NCBI GenBank assembly: GCA_041694215.1
Contig: JASMTO010000034.1
Coordinates: 1-7,288 of the forward strand
DNA: 7,288 nt
Reading direction: 5' to 3'
DNA from: Flexistipes sp041694215
GTDB lineage: Bacteria; Chrysiogenota; Deferribacteres; Deferribacterales; Flexistipitaceae
The notes beneath the pieces are model-generated. The model had not been told where the DNA came from and ran no database searches. It saw only the letters and a list, made by a program, of their open reading frames with translations. Made by a program: the position numbers and the translations under genes. Below are positions 1-5,916 of this stretch, piece by piece. Numbering within the stretch: position 1 is the first letter of the stretch; every line of letters begins with the position of its first letter.

Positions 1-289
1 AGGAGATATTCCTTCCTTTAGCTGTGCTTATAACCTGTCCATCTGTATCAATACTTGCCACAGCATCATCTAATATTGCTTTTATATTATATTTGTCAAA
101 GAAGTCCTTTCTTTTCCAAAAGACTGTCTCAAGTGGCTCTCCGGAAACGAAAAATGGCATGGAGCATGGTGAATAGGGAATAAAAGGTTCATTTGAAATC
201 ATAGTAATGTTTTCCCTAAACCCGTACTCCCTTAATGTCGTAGCAAACTCGGCTGCTGCCATACCGCAACCTACAGTAACTACTTCCAT
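1..289 (-). CDS. FAD/NAD(P)-dependent oxidoreductase, N-terminal part (CODH-linked)
   Basis: The first 96 codons of a pyridine nucleotide-disulfide oxidoreductase family flavoprotein; the rest lies beyond the left edge. The protein opens with a beta strand and a dinucleotide-binding loop (GCGMAAAEFA, residues 7-16), the FAD Rossmann motif. Residues 38-51 read PYSPCSMPFFVSGE. Cys42 sits where the NADH oxidase / CoA-disulfide reductase branch carries its redox-active cysteine. The ATG follows the cooF stop codon after one base, so translation is probably coupled. Following cooS, cooC and cooF, it matches the flavoprotein of CODH-CooF-oxidoreductase clusters, where it is proposed to take electrons from CooF and reduce NAD(P)+. 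That role is inferred from context; cofactor preference cannot be seen because the NAD(P)-binding domain is missing. Confidence 0.85.
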   Translation of the reverse strand, partial: MEVVTVGCGMAAAEFATTLREYGFRENITMISNEPFIPYSPCSMPFFVSGEPLETVFWKRKDFFDKYNIKAILDDAVASIDTDGQVISTAKGRNIS

Positions 290-290
290 T

Positions 291-866
291 TTAGACCACC
301 ATCTTTTTCTTAAGTTCTTTATATAACCGGATATTTTCTGGCTCCTTAGAAGCCCCAAGAAGGTAGGCCCTTAAATCATTTTTCTCTTTATTTCTAACAA
401 ACTCATCAGCCTCTTGAAATACCAATGCATTTGTCTTGCAAGATTCGACACATGCCGGAAGCTCTCCTTTTTTAACTCTATCTACGCAAAAATCACATTT
501 TACTGCATAATCCCTATTAAATGCCGAATAGTGGGTTTCTTTAAACGTAATAGCATCAAAAGGGCAGGTCATTGCGCACATTGCACAAGCTTTGCACATA
601 TATGGATCAACGATAACAGCATCTGTTTCTTCATCCCTTTGTATGGCCCCTGAAGGGCAAGCATCCATACAGTATGAAGGATCGCAGTGTCTGCAAGAAG
701 AAGCAAAATTTATATAATCCACAGCAACAACCCGGACATTGCTAAAAACCTTACTATCACCTACTAAGGCATAAAGAGATTTTTCAGGGTGGTGTTCCAC
801 TGCACATGCTATTTCACACGCTTTACACCCTACACACCGTTCATAATCTATAAATATCTTTTTCAT
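291..866 (-). CDS. cooF: CooF-like four-cluster ferredoxin, CODH electron-transfer subunit
   Basis: A 191-residue iron-sulfur protein that should carry electrons from CODH to a downstream acceptor in the cytoplasm. Sixteen cysteines form four [4Fe-4S] motif sets: Cys11/14/17/21, Cys58/61/66/70, Cys91/94/97/101 and Cys124/127/139/143. This is the layout of the CooF/HycB/DmsB-like ferredoxin family, in which ligands are normally shared between distant motifs. There is no signal peptide or membrane segment. The ATG overlaps the cooC stop codon as ATGA and is preceded by AGGGAGGG six bases upstream. The downstream flavoprotein begins one base after the stop. No hydrogenase genes are visible, so the likely electron acceptor is that flavoprotein rather than a CO-linked hydrogenase. 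Length and motifs are normal for the family. Confidence 0.9.
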   Translation of the reverse strand: MKKIFIDYERCVGCKACEIACAVEHHPEKSLYALVGDSKVFSNVRVVAVDYINFASSCRHCDPSYCMDACPSGAIQRDEETDAVIVDPYMCKACAMCAMTCPFDAITFKETHYSAFNRDYAVKCDFCVDRVKKGELPACVESCKTNALVFQEADEFVRNKEKNDLRAYLLGASKEPENIRLYKELKKKMVV

Positions 867-1699
867 ATTGAACCCTCCCTACTCTCGACAAGGTCATTAG
901 TAACCTTGTCTTTTAATTCTGCTAAAGGCTCTTGGATTTCCTTTAATTGCATTAGCTTGGCTATATCCAATTCCTCATTTTCTATCTCCTCCAAATGAGG
1001 GATTTTTATAATATAATCAAAATCCCTTTCTAAATCCAAACCTAAAAATTGCGATGTTTCCTCCAATTTTTGCATATGTTTTTCTTTAAATTTGTTTAAT
1101 ACCAGATATATTTCTTTTATTCCCAAGTCTTTAGCTAATTTCTGTGTATGTTTGGCTACATCTAAAGCATTAAATGATGGATCTGCCACAATAAAGCATT
1201 TATCAAATCCATCTGCGATTGCTCTGCCAAAATGTTCCACACCGGCCTGAGTATCCATTACAATATATTGATCTTTCATTAACGATATATGCCTGACAAC
1301 CTTATCTAATAATGCATTTTCAGGGCATAAACAGCCTGCAGCTGCTTTTTTTACCGTCCCCATAACAAGAACACCCAAATTACTATTCACTTTCAAACCA
1401 AATCTTTCTATAACATCACCTACATCCGGGTTTAGCTTAAAGAAGGCTCCCCAGCTCTTGCCAGGTCTGGCACCTGTTTTTTCCTCTATATAATCATCTG
1501 CACTATTTAGTGGAACGATTTCCTTAATTTTTTCATAGGAAACTCCCAACGTATATGGAAGATTCATCTGGGGATCTGCATCTAAAGCTAAGACTGAGTA
1601 CCCGGAATTCGCAAGAGCCATAGACAGCAAGCTTGTAATTGTACTCTTACCAACCCCACCTTTACCAGTTACAACCGCTTTTACCCCTTTATTGCTCAT
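863..1699 (-). CDS. cooC: CooC-type nickel-insertion ATPase
   Basis: A 278-residue MinD/ParA-like (SIMIBI class) ATPase, the accessory protein that loads nickel into the CODH active site. A deviant Walker A motif, GKGGVGKST, lies at residues 12-20 with the signature Lys13. DADPQMN (residues 40-46) forms the switch I region and DTQAGVEH (149-156) the Walker B/switch II region. A CLC pair (Cys123, Cys125) matches the CxC metal site that CooC dimers use to bind nickel. An in-frame ATG at 1714 would add five residues inside the end of cooS but has no ribosome binding site. The ATG at 1699 has GGGGG six bases upstream and gives the usual family start, so it was chosen. It begins one base after the cooS stop codon and overlaps cooF by four bases. 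Confidence 0.93.
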   Translation of the reverse strand: MSNKGVKAVVTGKGGVGKSTITSLLSMALANSGYSVLALDADPQMNLPYTLGVSYEKIKEIVPLNSADDYIEEKTGARPGKSWGAFFKLNPDVGDVIERFGLKVNSNLGVLVMGTVKKAAAGCLCPENALLDKVVRHISLMKDQYIVMDTQAGVEHFGRAIADGFDKCFIVADPSFNALDVAKHTQKLAKDLGIKEIYLVLNKFKEKHMQKLEETSQFLGLDLERDFDYIIKIPHLEEIENEELDIAKLMQLKEIQEPLAELKDKVTNDLVESREGSI

Positions 1700-1700
1700 A

Positions 1701-3632
1701 CTAAACCCCCGCATAGTTAGGTGTCTTTAAACCAAGGGTTTTCCTTCTCTCTAGAATTATTTCTTCCATAATAGAAGCTGTTTTGTCCACATCAGGCTCA
1801 ACAAAGAAATATCCATCTATCAACTCCTTGGCACCTTCTGTTAAAATATTAACTACGTTTGCACTACCGAATACAGGCGGTATAGGCCATAAATGAACTG
1901 GTATCCCCGTTGCCACAAAGTATGAACCAATTGACACAGCCTTTTCTGTAGACCATTCCGGAGCTGAACCTACAATGGGCAGCATACCTGTATCCACATC
2001 TAAATAATCTGCTATTATACCTGATAGCACCAACAATCTTGAACAATCAACACATGAACCAAAATGCAGTACCGGCGGTATATTCAAGGCTTTGCAAACC
2101 TCTTTTAACGGAACATCTAAGCTATCTAAATAGCTCATATCCATCATACCAGATTTTGCCAACGCTATCCCCCAACATCCAGTGCCAATAACAAGTATAT
2201 TTTTTTCAAGTAATTTTTTGGTTAGGTTAATATGAAAATAATCTTGGGGCACCTTTGGGTTATTACAGCCAACAATTGAGGCAATACCTAAAATCTTACC
2301 ATCTTTTATTGCATCAATTAATGGAGCAGGTGTACCACCTAATACTTCTAACAAATTCTCAACAGAAAATCCCACCGTTGCCTTTTCTTTTATATTTGGA
2401 ATATGCACTTTCTCTTTTGCTCTGCTAGGATAATTGTCTATTGCAATCCTTATTATTCTTTCTGCAATTTCACTTGCCCTGTCTTCATAAAATTGTACAT
2501 GCATACAATTGGGAAAATGTGCCTGCTCGCTTGTTGAGATAACCTTTGTGTGAAAACAATCTGCTAACTTGCCAAGAGATGGATAGATGCACTGGACATC
2601 AACAACAATTGCTTCCACAGCTCCTGTTGTAATGGCAAGCTCTTGATGTAATTCATTGCCCGCAACTGGAATGCCCTGCCTTTCTAAGAGTTCGTTACCA
2701 GTACAACACATCCCCACAACATTGATTCCGTTAGCTCCTTTACTTTTTGCATATTGAATTAAATCTTCCTTTGCTGCAGCCTCAACAACCTTTTCTGAAA
2801 GAATTGGCTCATGTCCATTTACGATAACATTAACTGAACCTTCATCCAAAACACCTAAATTTGCATATATTTCTCTTTTTTTAGGCAAACCGAACAAAAC
2901 ATCCTGAAATTCTGTAGCAAATAAAGATCCACCCCATCCATCTGACAGGGCACACCTTAGCCCTTGAATGATCAACGTTAGCGGATCATGATCGCAACCC
3001 ATATGCGTCCTATGCAATATATCTATTGATTCCCTATCTATATTTCTTGGCAACAAACCAACCTTATATCCATAATTTTCTTCCACAGCCTTTTCTATAT
3101 TTTTGAGTTTTTCTATCCTTTTTTTAGGCATGTACGCATCTACTGTTGCCATTGGATCTTCATCTTGCCTGCCATAACACTCAAGGGCAATATGAGCTAC
3201 CTTTTTAGCTATTTCTTCATAAGAATCATTTTTGTCATATACATTGAATCTCTTTGCTATTTCTATTAATTTTTCAGGCTCTTTTATCTGATAATCACTT
3301 ATTTTACCTTCAGCAATTTCTTTCAAGAGTATGCTTGGTTTTCTACCATGATCCGAATGTGCTGATGCACCTGCAGCTATCATTCTAATTAGATTTCTAC
3401 CAACAATTGCATCAGCATCTGCGCCGCATACACCATATTTTGGCTCTTCTCCATATGGATTAATTCTGCATGGTCCCATAGAGCAGTTTCTACAGCAGAC
3501 ACCTAATTCGCCGTATCCACATTGGGGCATTTGGGCTTCTAACCTACTCCATATATTGTCATAACCATTCTTATCTATAATCTTTAGCATTTCCCCTGCA
3601 GCCTTATCAACTGAACGTTTTTCATCTAACAT
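1701..3632 (-). CDS. cooS: Ni-Fe carbon monoxide dehydrogenase catalytic subunit
   Basis: A 643-residue CooS protein that catalyses reversible oxidation of CO with water to CO2, protons and electrons. Cys38 and Cys46 fit the inter-subunit D-cluster, and Cys47, Cys50, Cys55 and Cys69 the B-cluster. The candidate Ni-Fe-S C-cluster ligands are His274, Cys310, Cys348, Cys456, Cys486 and Cys527. Lys564, in APEWSTEKA, fits the active-site lysine. All metal ligands appear intact, so the enzyme should be functional. Oddities: the histidine series after the B-cluster is shortened (His92 and His95 only), an extra cysteine sits at 530 in SCVDC, and the Cys486-Cys527 segment is shorter than I recall for Carboxydothermus CODH-II. 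The ATG has AAGGGAGG six bases upstream. It is the first gene of an operon with cooC, cooF and a flavoprotein; no acetyl-CoA synthase genes are visible. Confidence 0.97.
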   Translation of the reverse strand: MLDEKRSVDKAAGEMLKIIDKNGYDNIWSRLEAQMPQCGYGELGVCCRNCSMGPCRINPYGEEPKYGVCGADADAIVGRNLIRMIAAGASAHSDHGRKPSILLKEIAEGKISDYQIKEPEKLIEIAKRFNVYDKNDSYEEIAKKVAHIALECYGRQDEDPMATVDAYMPKKRIEKLKNIEKAVEENYGYKVGLLPRNIDRESIDILHRTHMGCDHDPLTLIIQGLRCALSDGWGGSLFATEFQDVLFGLPKKREIYANLGVLDEGSVNVIVNGHEPILSEKVVEAAAKEDLIQYAKSKGANGINVVGMCCTGNELLERQGIPVAGNELHQELAITTGAVEAIVVDVQCIYPSLGKLADCFHTKVISTSEQAHFPNCMHVQFYEDRASEIAERIIRIAIDNYPSRAKEKVHIPNIKEKATVGFSVENLLEVLGGTPAPLIDAIKDGKILGIASIVGCNNPKVPQDYFHINLTKKLLEKNILVIGTGCWGIALAKSGMMDMSYLDSLDVPLKEVCKALNIPPVLHFGSCVDCSRLLVLSGIIADYLDVDTGMLPIVGSAPEWSTEKAVSIGSYFVATGIPVHLWPIPPVFGSANVVNILTEGAKELIDGYFFVEPDVDKTASIMEEIILERRKTLGLKTPNYAGV

Positions 3633-3666
3633 ATTAAACCTCCCTTAAAATATTTTTCTATTTTTA

Positions 3667-3695
3667 ATAATAATTACTTTATTACAGCCAGTAAA
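3667..3695 (-). promoter_or_regulatory. Candidate sigma70-type promoter of the coo operon
   Basis: On the minus strand, TTTACT (3695-3690, four of six matches to TTGACA) is separated by 17 bases from TATTAT (3672-3667, five of six matches to TATAAT). The predicted transcript would start near 3660 and leave a leader of about 28 bases with a strong ribosome binding site (AAGGGAGG at 3646-3639) before cooS. The -35 box is imperfect, which suits an activator-dependent promoter. The roughly 60 bases between it and the regulator gene are the natural place for an activator site. This is a visual match only; the region is AT-rich, so chance matches are possible. Confidence 0.5.
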
Positions 3696-3755
3696 TGAGA
3701 AAATTGTGAAATGCTAAAATTACATATTGGAAGTTATAATACACTTGCAAAATGT

Positions 3756-4460
3756 TTATTTTAACCCAATAAAGCTTTTAAATTCGTCTTTTCTTGAACG
3801 GCTAACAGGTATCTTATCTCTATAAAACTTCATTTGGATATTTAATCCATGTGTTTCTCTAATTATTTTTTCGATATAATGTATATTAATTAAATAGCTT
3901 CTATGGACCCTAAAAAACTTTCTTGCATCTAACCTCTCTTCTAAATTACCTATGGTAAATTCAGACAAAAAAGTACCTTCTGCAGTAAACAATCTTGTAT
4001 AAATATTTTCAGCCTGAATAAAGATTATTTTATCTACACTCAAAAGGTTAATTTCCTTATTTTTTAGTATAGGGATGTAATTTAGTGTTTTATGCTCCTC
4101 GTCTGATAAAATATTGCTCACGTCAAATGTTAAAAGGCAGTAATCATAACCATCGCTTTTATCAAGCAACTTTATTAGCTTTATTATTAGATATTTATGC
4201 CTGCCGAAAGCGTCATATTTCTTTAGTGTAAAAGGTAACTGCTTTTCAGTGTTATTGATATAAGAAAGCATTTTTTTAATTTTTTCTTTGGTTTTATTAC
4301 CATGGAAATGAAAAATATCATTTAAACAGATTTCATCTTTTGTAAATTCATGAAACTGGGATAAAAATATTTTATTAGTATATAAAGTGGTATAATCTTT
4401 GCTTGAAAAGATTAAAATACCTGGCTCAATGTACTCTAAGTTAATTCTTTGATCATCCAT
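3756..4460 (-). CDS. rcoM: RcoM-like PAS-LytTR CO-sensing transcription factor
   Basis: A 234-residue single-component regulator. Residues about 8-118 form a PAS domain and residues about 128-233 a LytTR DNA-binding domain, with FRVHRS at 183-188 and PVSRSR at 218-223. The whole domain order resembles RcoM, the haem-containing CO-responsive activator of Burkholderia xenovorans. Its FHGNKTKEKI stretch (residues 52-61) lines up with the RcoM segment holding haem ligand His74, which points to His53 here. No cysteine or methionine is visible where RcoM has Cys94 and Met104. The gene ends 123 bases upstream of cooS on the same strand, so regulation of the CODH operon is the obvious inference. The ribosome binding site is weak (AGG five bases or more before the ATG). 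Haem binding and CO sensing are inferred, not shown. Confidence 0.8.
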   Translation of the reverse strand: MDDQRINLEYIEPGILIFSSKDYTTLYTNKIFLSQFHEFTKDEICLNDIFHFHGNKTKEKIKKMLSYINNTEKQLPFTLKKYDAFGRHKYLIIKLIKLLDKSDGYDYCLLTFDVSNILSDEEHKTLNYIPILKNKEINLLSVDKIIFIQAENIYTRLFTAEGTFLSEFTIGNLEERLDARKFFRVHRSYLINIHYIEKIIRETHGLNIQMKFYRDKIPVSRSRKDEFKSFIGLK

Positions 4461-4491
4461 ATCAGCCTAATACTTTAAATTTTTTGTTAAC

Positions 4492-4563
4492 TCATTCAAA
4501 CATTATCGTTCGATACTTTTTATATACTTTATAATTTTTCATACGTTTCTGCAATCTTTTCAT
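4492..4563 (-). CDS. Possible 23-residue basic peptide upstream of the regulator gene
   Basis: A short frame beginning MKRLQKRMKNYKV and ending in FE, rich in lysine, arginine and tyrosine. It has an ATG preceded by GGGGTG with an eight-base spacer, a better ribosome binding site than that of the regulator gene that starts 31 bases after its stop codon. It could be a leader peptide, a remnant of a longer gene, or chance. I know of no family match. In such AT-rich DNA, lysine-rich short frames are common, so confidence is low. Confidence 0.22.
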   Translation of the reverse strand: MKRLQKRMKNYKVYKKYRTIMFE

Positions 4564-4585
4564 TTTGGTATCACCCCATTATTTA

Positions 4586-4597
4586 TTGTGTACACAA
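4586..4597. repeat. Perfect 12-bp palindrome, candidate operator
   Basis: TTGTGTACACAA reads identically on both strands and stops at mismatches on both sides. It lies 23 bases upstream of the small ORF start and 126 bases upstream of the regulator start, in otherwise unassigned DNA. Its form resembles operators of dimeric regulators such as GntR/FCD proteins. No matching regulator gene is in the window, so the binding protein is unknown. Confidence 0.4.
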
Positions 4598-4860
4598 ATT
4601 GATTGACTCTGTCTCCTAGCCCAAATTTGCCAAAAAAATGCGTAAAGTACTGGTATATATAGAAGTGGGTTTAAAATTATTCACTACAGATTTTTTTGTT
4701 GCGTAAAATTCTGCATGAATAACCCAGGGCACTATAATATAAATCGACTTCTGATGTTCTTCTGCCTTAGATGTCACTCTCAGCATTACCCTTCCATTTT
4801 CTTTCGTATTCATGGAGAAAAATGAGGTCAGATAAATTATGCACTACCATTAGTATGTTT

Positions 4861-5769
4861 TTACCTTAAATGTGTAGATAGTAACAACACTGACAGAGCA
4901 TATTTGTCGCTGGGGTTATATTTTCGCAGTGTATAAAAGTTGGGGAATGTAGCCCAGTAGGTCTCGTCCACTTTAATGATTTTTACTTTGTGGTTGCTGA
5001 GATTAAAAGGGAAACTTACCCCATGCCGTTTGAGCTCGGATATGCTCATCCACTTGTCCAGCAAATTTTGTTTGACATTTGCCACTGAGACAGCGGTTGG
5101 CTTGGGATATTCCCATCCATGTTGTTTCAGATAATTGGCTATACTGCCAACAGCATCTTCCACACTGTTTATAAGATCGATTTTTCCATCATTATCAAAG
5201 TCAACAGCATACTTTGCAATGTTTGATGGCATAAACTGTGGCAGCCCGATAGCACCGGCGTAGGATGATTTTATATCGGAAAGTTTAACATTATTTTTAT
5301 AAGCATATCTTAACAGATACCCCAGCTCACTTTCAAAATAAGCACTTCTTCTTTGGTATCCGGTTGCAAGTGTATACAGTGAATCCAGAGGATTAAATTG
5401 AGGTGAATAGTTGCCAAAATTCGTTTCCACACCTAAAATAGCAGCGATTATCTTTGAAGGGACAAAAAACTCTCTTTCCGCCCTTTTCAATGTTTTTTCA
5501 TATTTGTGATAAAATTTTTTACCTTCCAGTATACGCTTTTCATTAACAAAAAGTTTTTTGTAATGTTGCCAAGATTGTGATTCAGCAGGTGTTGTCATAA
5601 ATTTTATGACTTCGCTGTTAACTTTTGCACTCTTTAGTGCGTCTTCCACATAACTGTAAGGCAGACCGTGTTCTTGCGCTATATCTGCTACCATATCGGC
5701 ATAAGAAAACAGACCACCAGTTGCATAGAATATAATTAAAATATATATTAAGTTTTTAATTTTGTTCAT
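4861..5769 (-). CDS. mltB: MltB-type lytic murein transglycosylase
   Basis: A 302-residue SLT/MltB-family (GH103-type) enzyme that cleaves the MurNAc-GlcNAc bond of peptidoglycan to leave 1,6-anhydro-MurNAc ends. The catalytic glutamate is Glu115 in GVETNFG. GAIGLPQFMPS (residues 172-182) and DFDNDGKIDL (190-199), followed by a helix with the VGSIANYL motif, are typical of MltB. Starting at 5769 gives a clean signal peptide: MNKIKN, a hydrophobic core and a likely cut after SYA. A TTG at 5808 and an ATG at 5781 would add residues before this signal and have no ribosome binding site, so they were rejected. There is no lipobox cysteine, so the product is probably soluble in the periplasm, unlike the E. 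coli lipoprotein. The gene has no operon partner on its strand. Confidence 0.93.
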   Translation of the reverse strand: MNKIKNLIYILIIFYATGGLFSYADMVADIAQEHGLPYSYVEDALKSAKVNSEVIKFMTTPAESQSWQHYKKLFVNEKRILEGKKFYHKYEKTLKRAEREFFVPSKIIAAILGVETNFGNYSPQFNPLDSLYTLATGYQRRSAYFESELGYLLRYAYKNNVKLSDIKSSYAGAIGLPQFMPSNIAKYAVDFDNDGKIDLINSVEDAVGSIANYLKQHGWEYPKPTAVSVANVKQNLLDKWMSISELKRHGVSFPFNLSNHKVKIIKVDETYWATFPNFYTLRKYNPSDKYALSVLLLSTHLR

Positions 5770-5779
5770 AATATAACAC

Positions 5780-5808
5780 ATTATATTTGAAATGTTACTA
5801 TTATGCAA
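5780..5808 (-). promoter_or_regulatory. Candidate mltB promoter
   Basis: On the minus strand, TTGCAT (5808-5803) lies 17 bases before a perfect TATAAT (5785-5780). Transcription would begin around 5773, only a few bases before the ATG at 5769. The transcript would be leaderless or nearly so, which agrees with the absence of a ribosome binding site. The promoter overlaps the alternative start codons at 5808 and 5781, supporting the later start. Confidence 0.45.
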
Positions 5809-5852
5809 CAGTAGAAAAACGGTATCACTCCACCCGATTATTCTTGCATACT

Positions 5853-5916
5853 TAATGTTAATTTCACTTTACATTTTTATCTATTTGCATTATTTTGTAA
5901 AATAACATTAACATTA
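5853..5916. repeat. Inverted repeat bracketing the hip promoter, candidate operator
   Basis: TAATGTTAAT at 5853-5862 is the exact reverse complement of ATTAACATTA at 5907-5916, with 44 bases between the arms. The left arm lies just upstream of the putative -35 box and the right arm runs into the first base of the hipA start codon. Type II toxin-antitoxin operons are usually repressed by their HTH antitoxin at paired operators, so this is a reasonable HipB target. The arms are pure low-complexity AT-type sequence, which lowers confidence. Confidence 0.45.
5868..5896 (+). promoter_or_regulatory. Candidate promoter of the hipA-hipB operon
   Basis: TTTACA (5868-5873, five of six matches to the -35 consensus) and TATTTT (5891-5896, four of six matches to -10) are separated by 17 bases. 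Transcription would start near 5903, giving a leader of about a dozen bases before the ATG at 5916 and no ribosome binding site. The two arms of an inverted repeat lie on either side. The mltB promoter diverges from the same interval. Confidence 0.4.

Larger units (their letters stand above)
4461..4860. other. 400-base intergenic region without a convincing gene
   Basis: This stretch separates the regulator gene from mltB; both neighbours are on the minus strand. It holds a 12-bp palindrome, a 23-codon ORF with a good ribosome binding site, and homopolymer-rich AT sequence. A minus-strand 65-codon reading frame at 4616-4813 lacks a ribosome binding site and resembles no family I know. I see no clear hairpin-plus-T-run terminator after mltB, no tRNA and no obvious insertion-sequence ends. 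It may contain degraded gene remnants, but nothing identifies them. Confidence 0.6.

Noticed and set aside
414..998. Plus-strand reading frames opposite cooF and cooC
   Set aside because: They run antisense to genes with intact family motifs, show cysteine- and phenylalanine-rich shadow composition, and have no supporting ribosome binding sites.
1700..1714. Earlier cooC start at ATG 1714
   Set aside because: It would overlap the end of cooS, lacks a ribosome binding site, and adds residues before the normal family start, whereas ATG 1699 has GGGGG six bases upstream.
1864..2046. Second minus-strand reading frame inside cooS
   Set aside because: It lies wholly within the cooS coding sequence in another frame and has no domain similarity.
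4612..4640. Inverted sequence around CAAATTTG followed by an A run, considered as a terminator
   Set aside because: The symmetric core is only eight bases, leaves no loop and is flanked by mismatches, so it would not form a stable hairpin.
4616..4813. A 65-codon minus-strand reading frame
   Set aside because: It has no ribosome binding site, no recognisable domain or family, and composition typical of unconstrained AT-rich DNA. It may be degraded sequence, but nothing identifies a parent gene.
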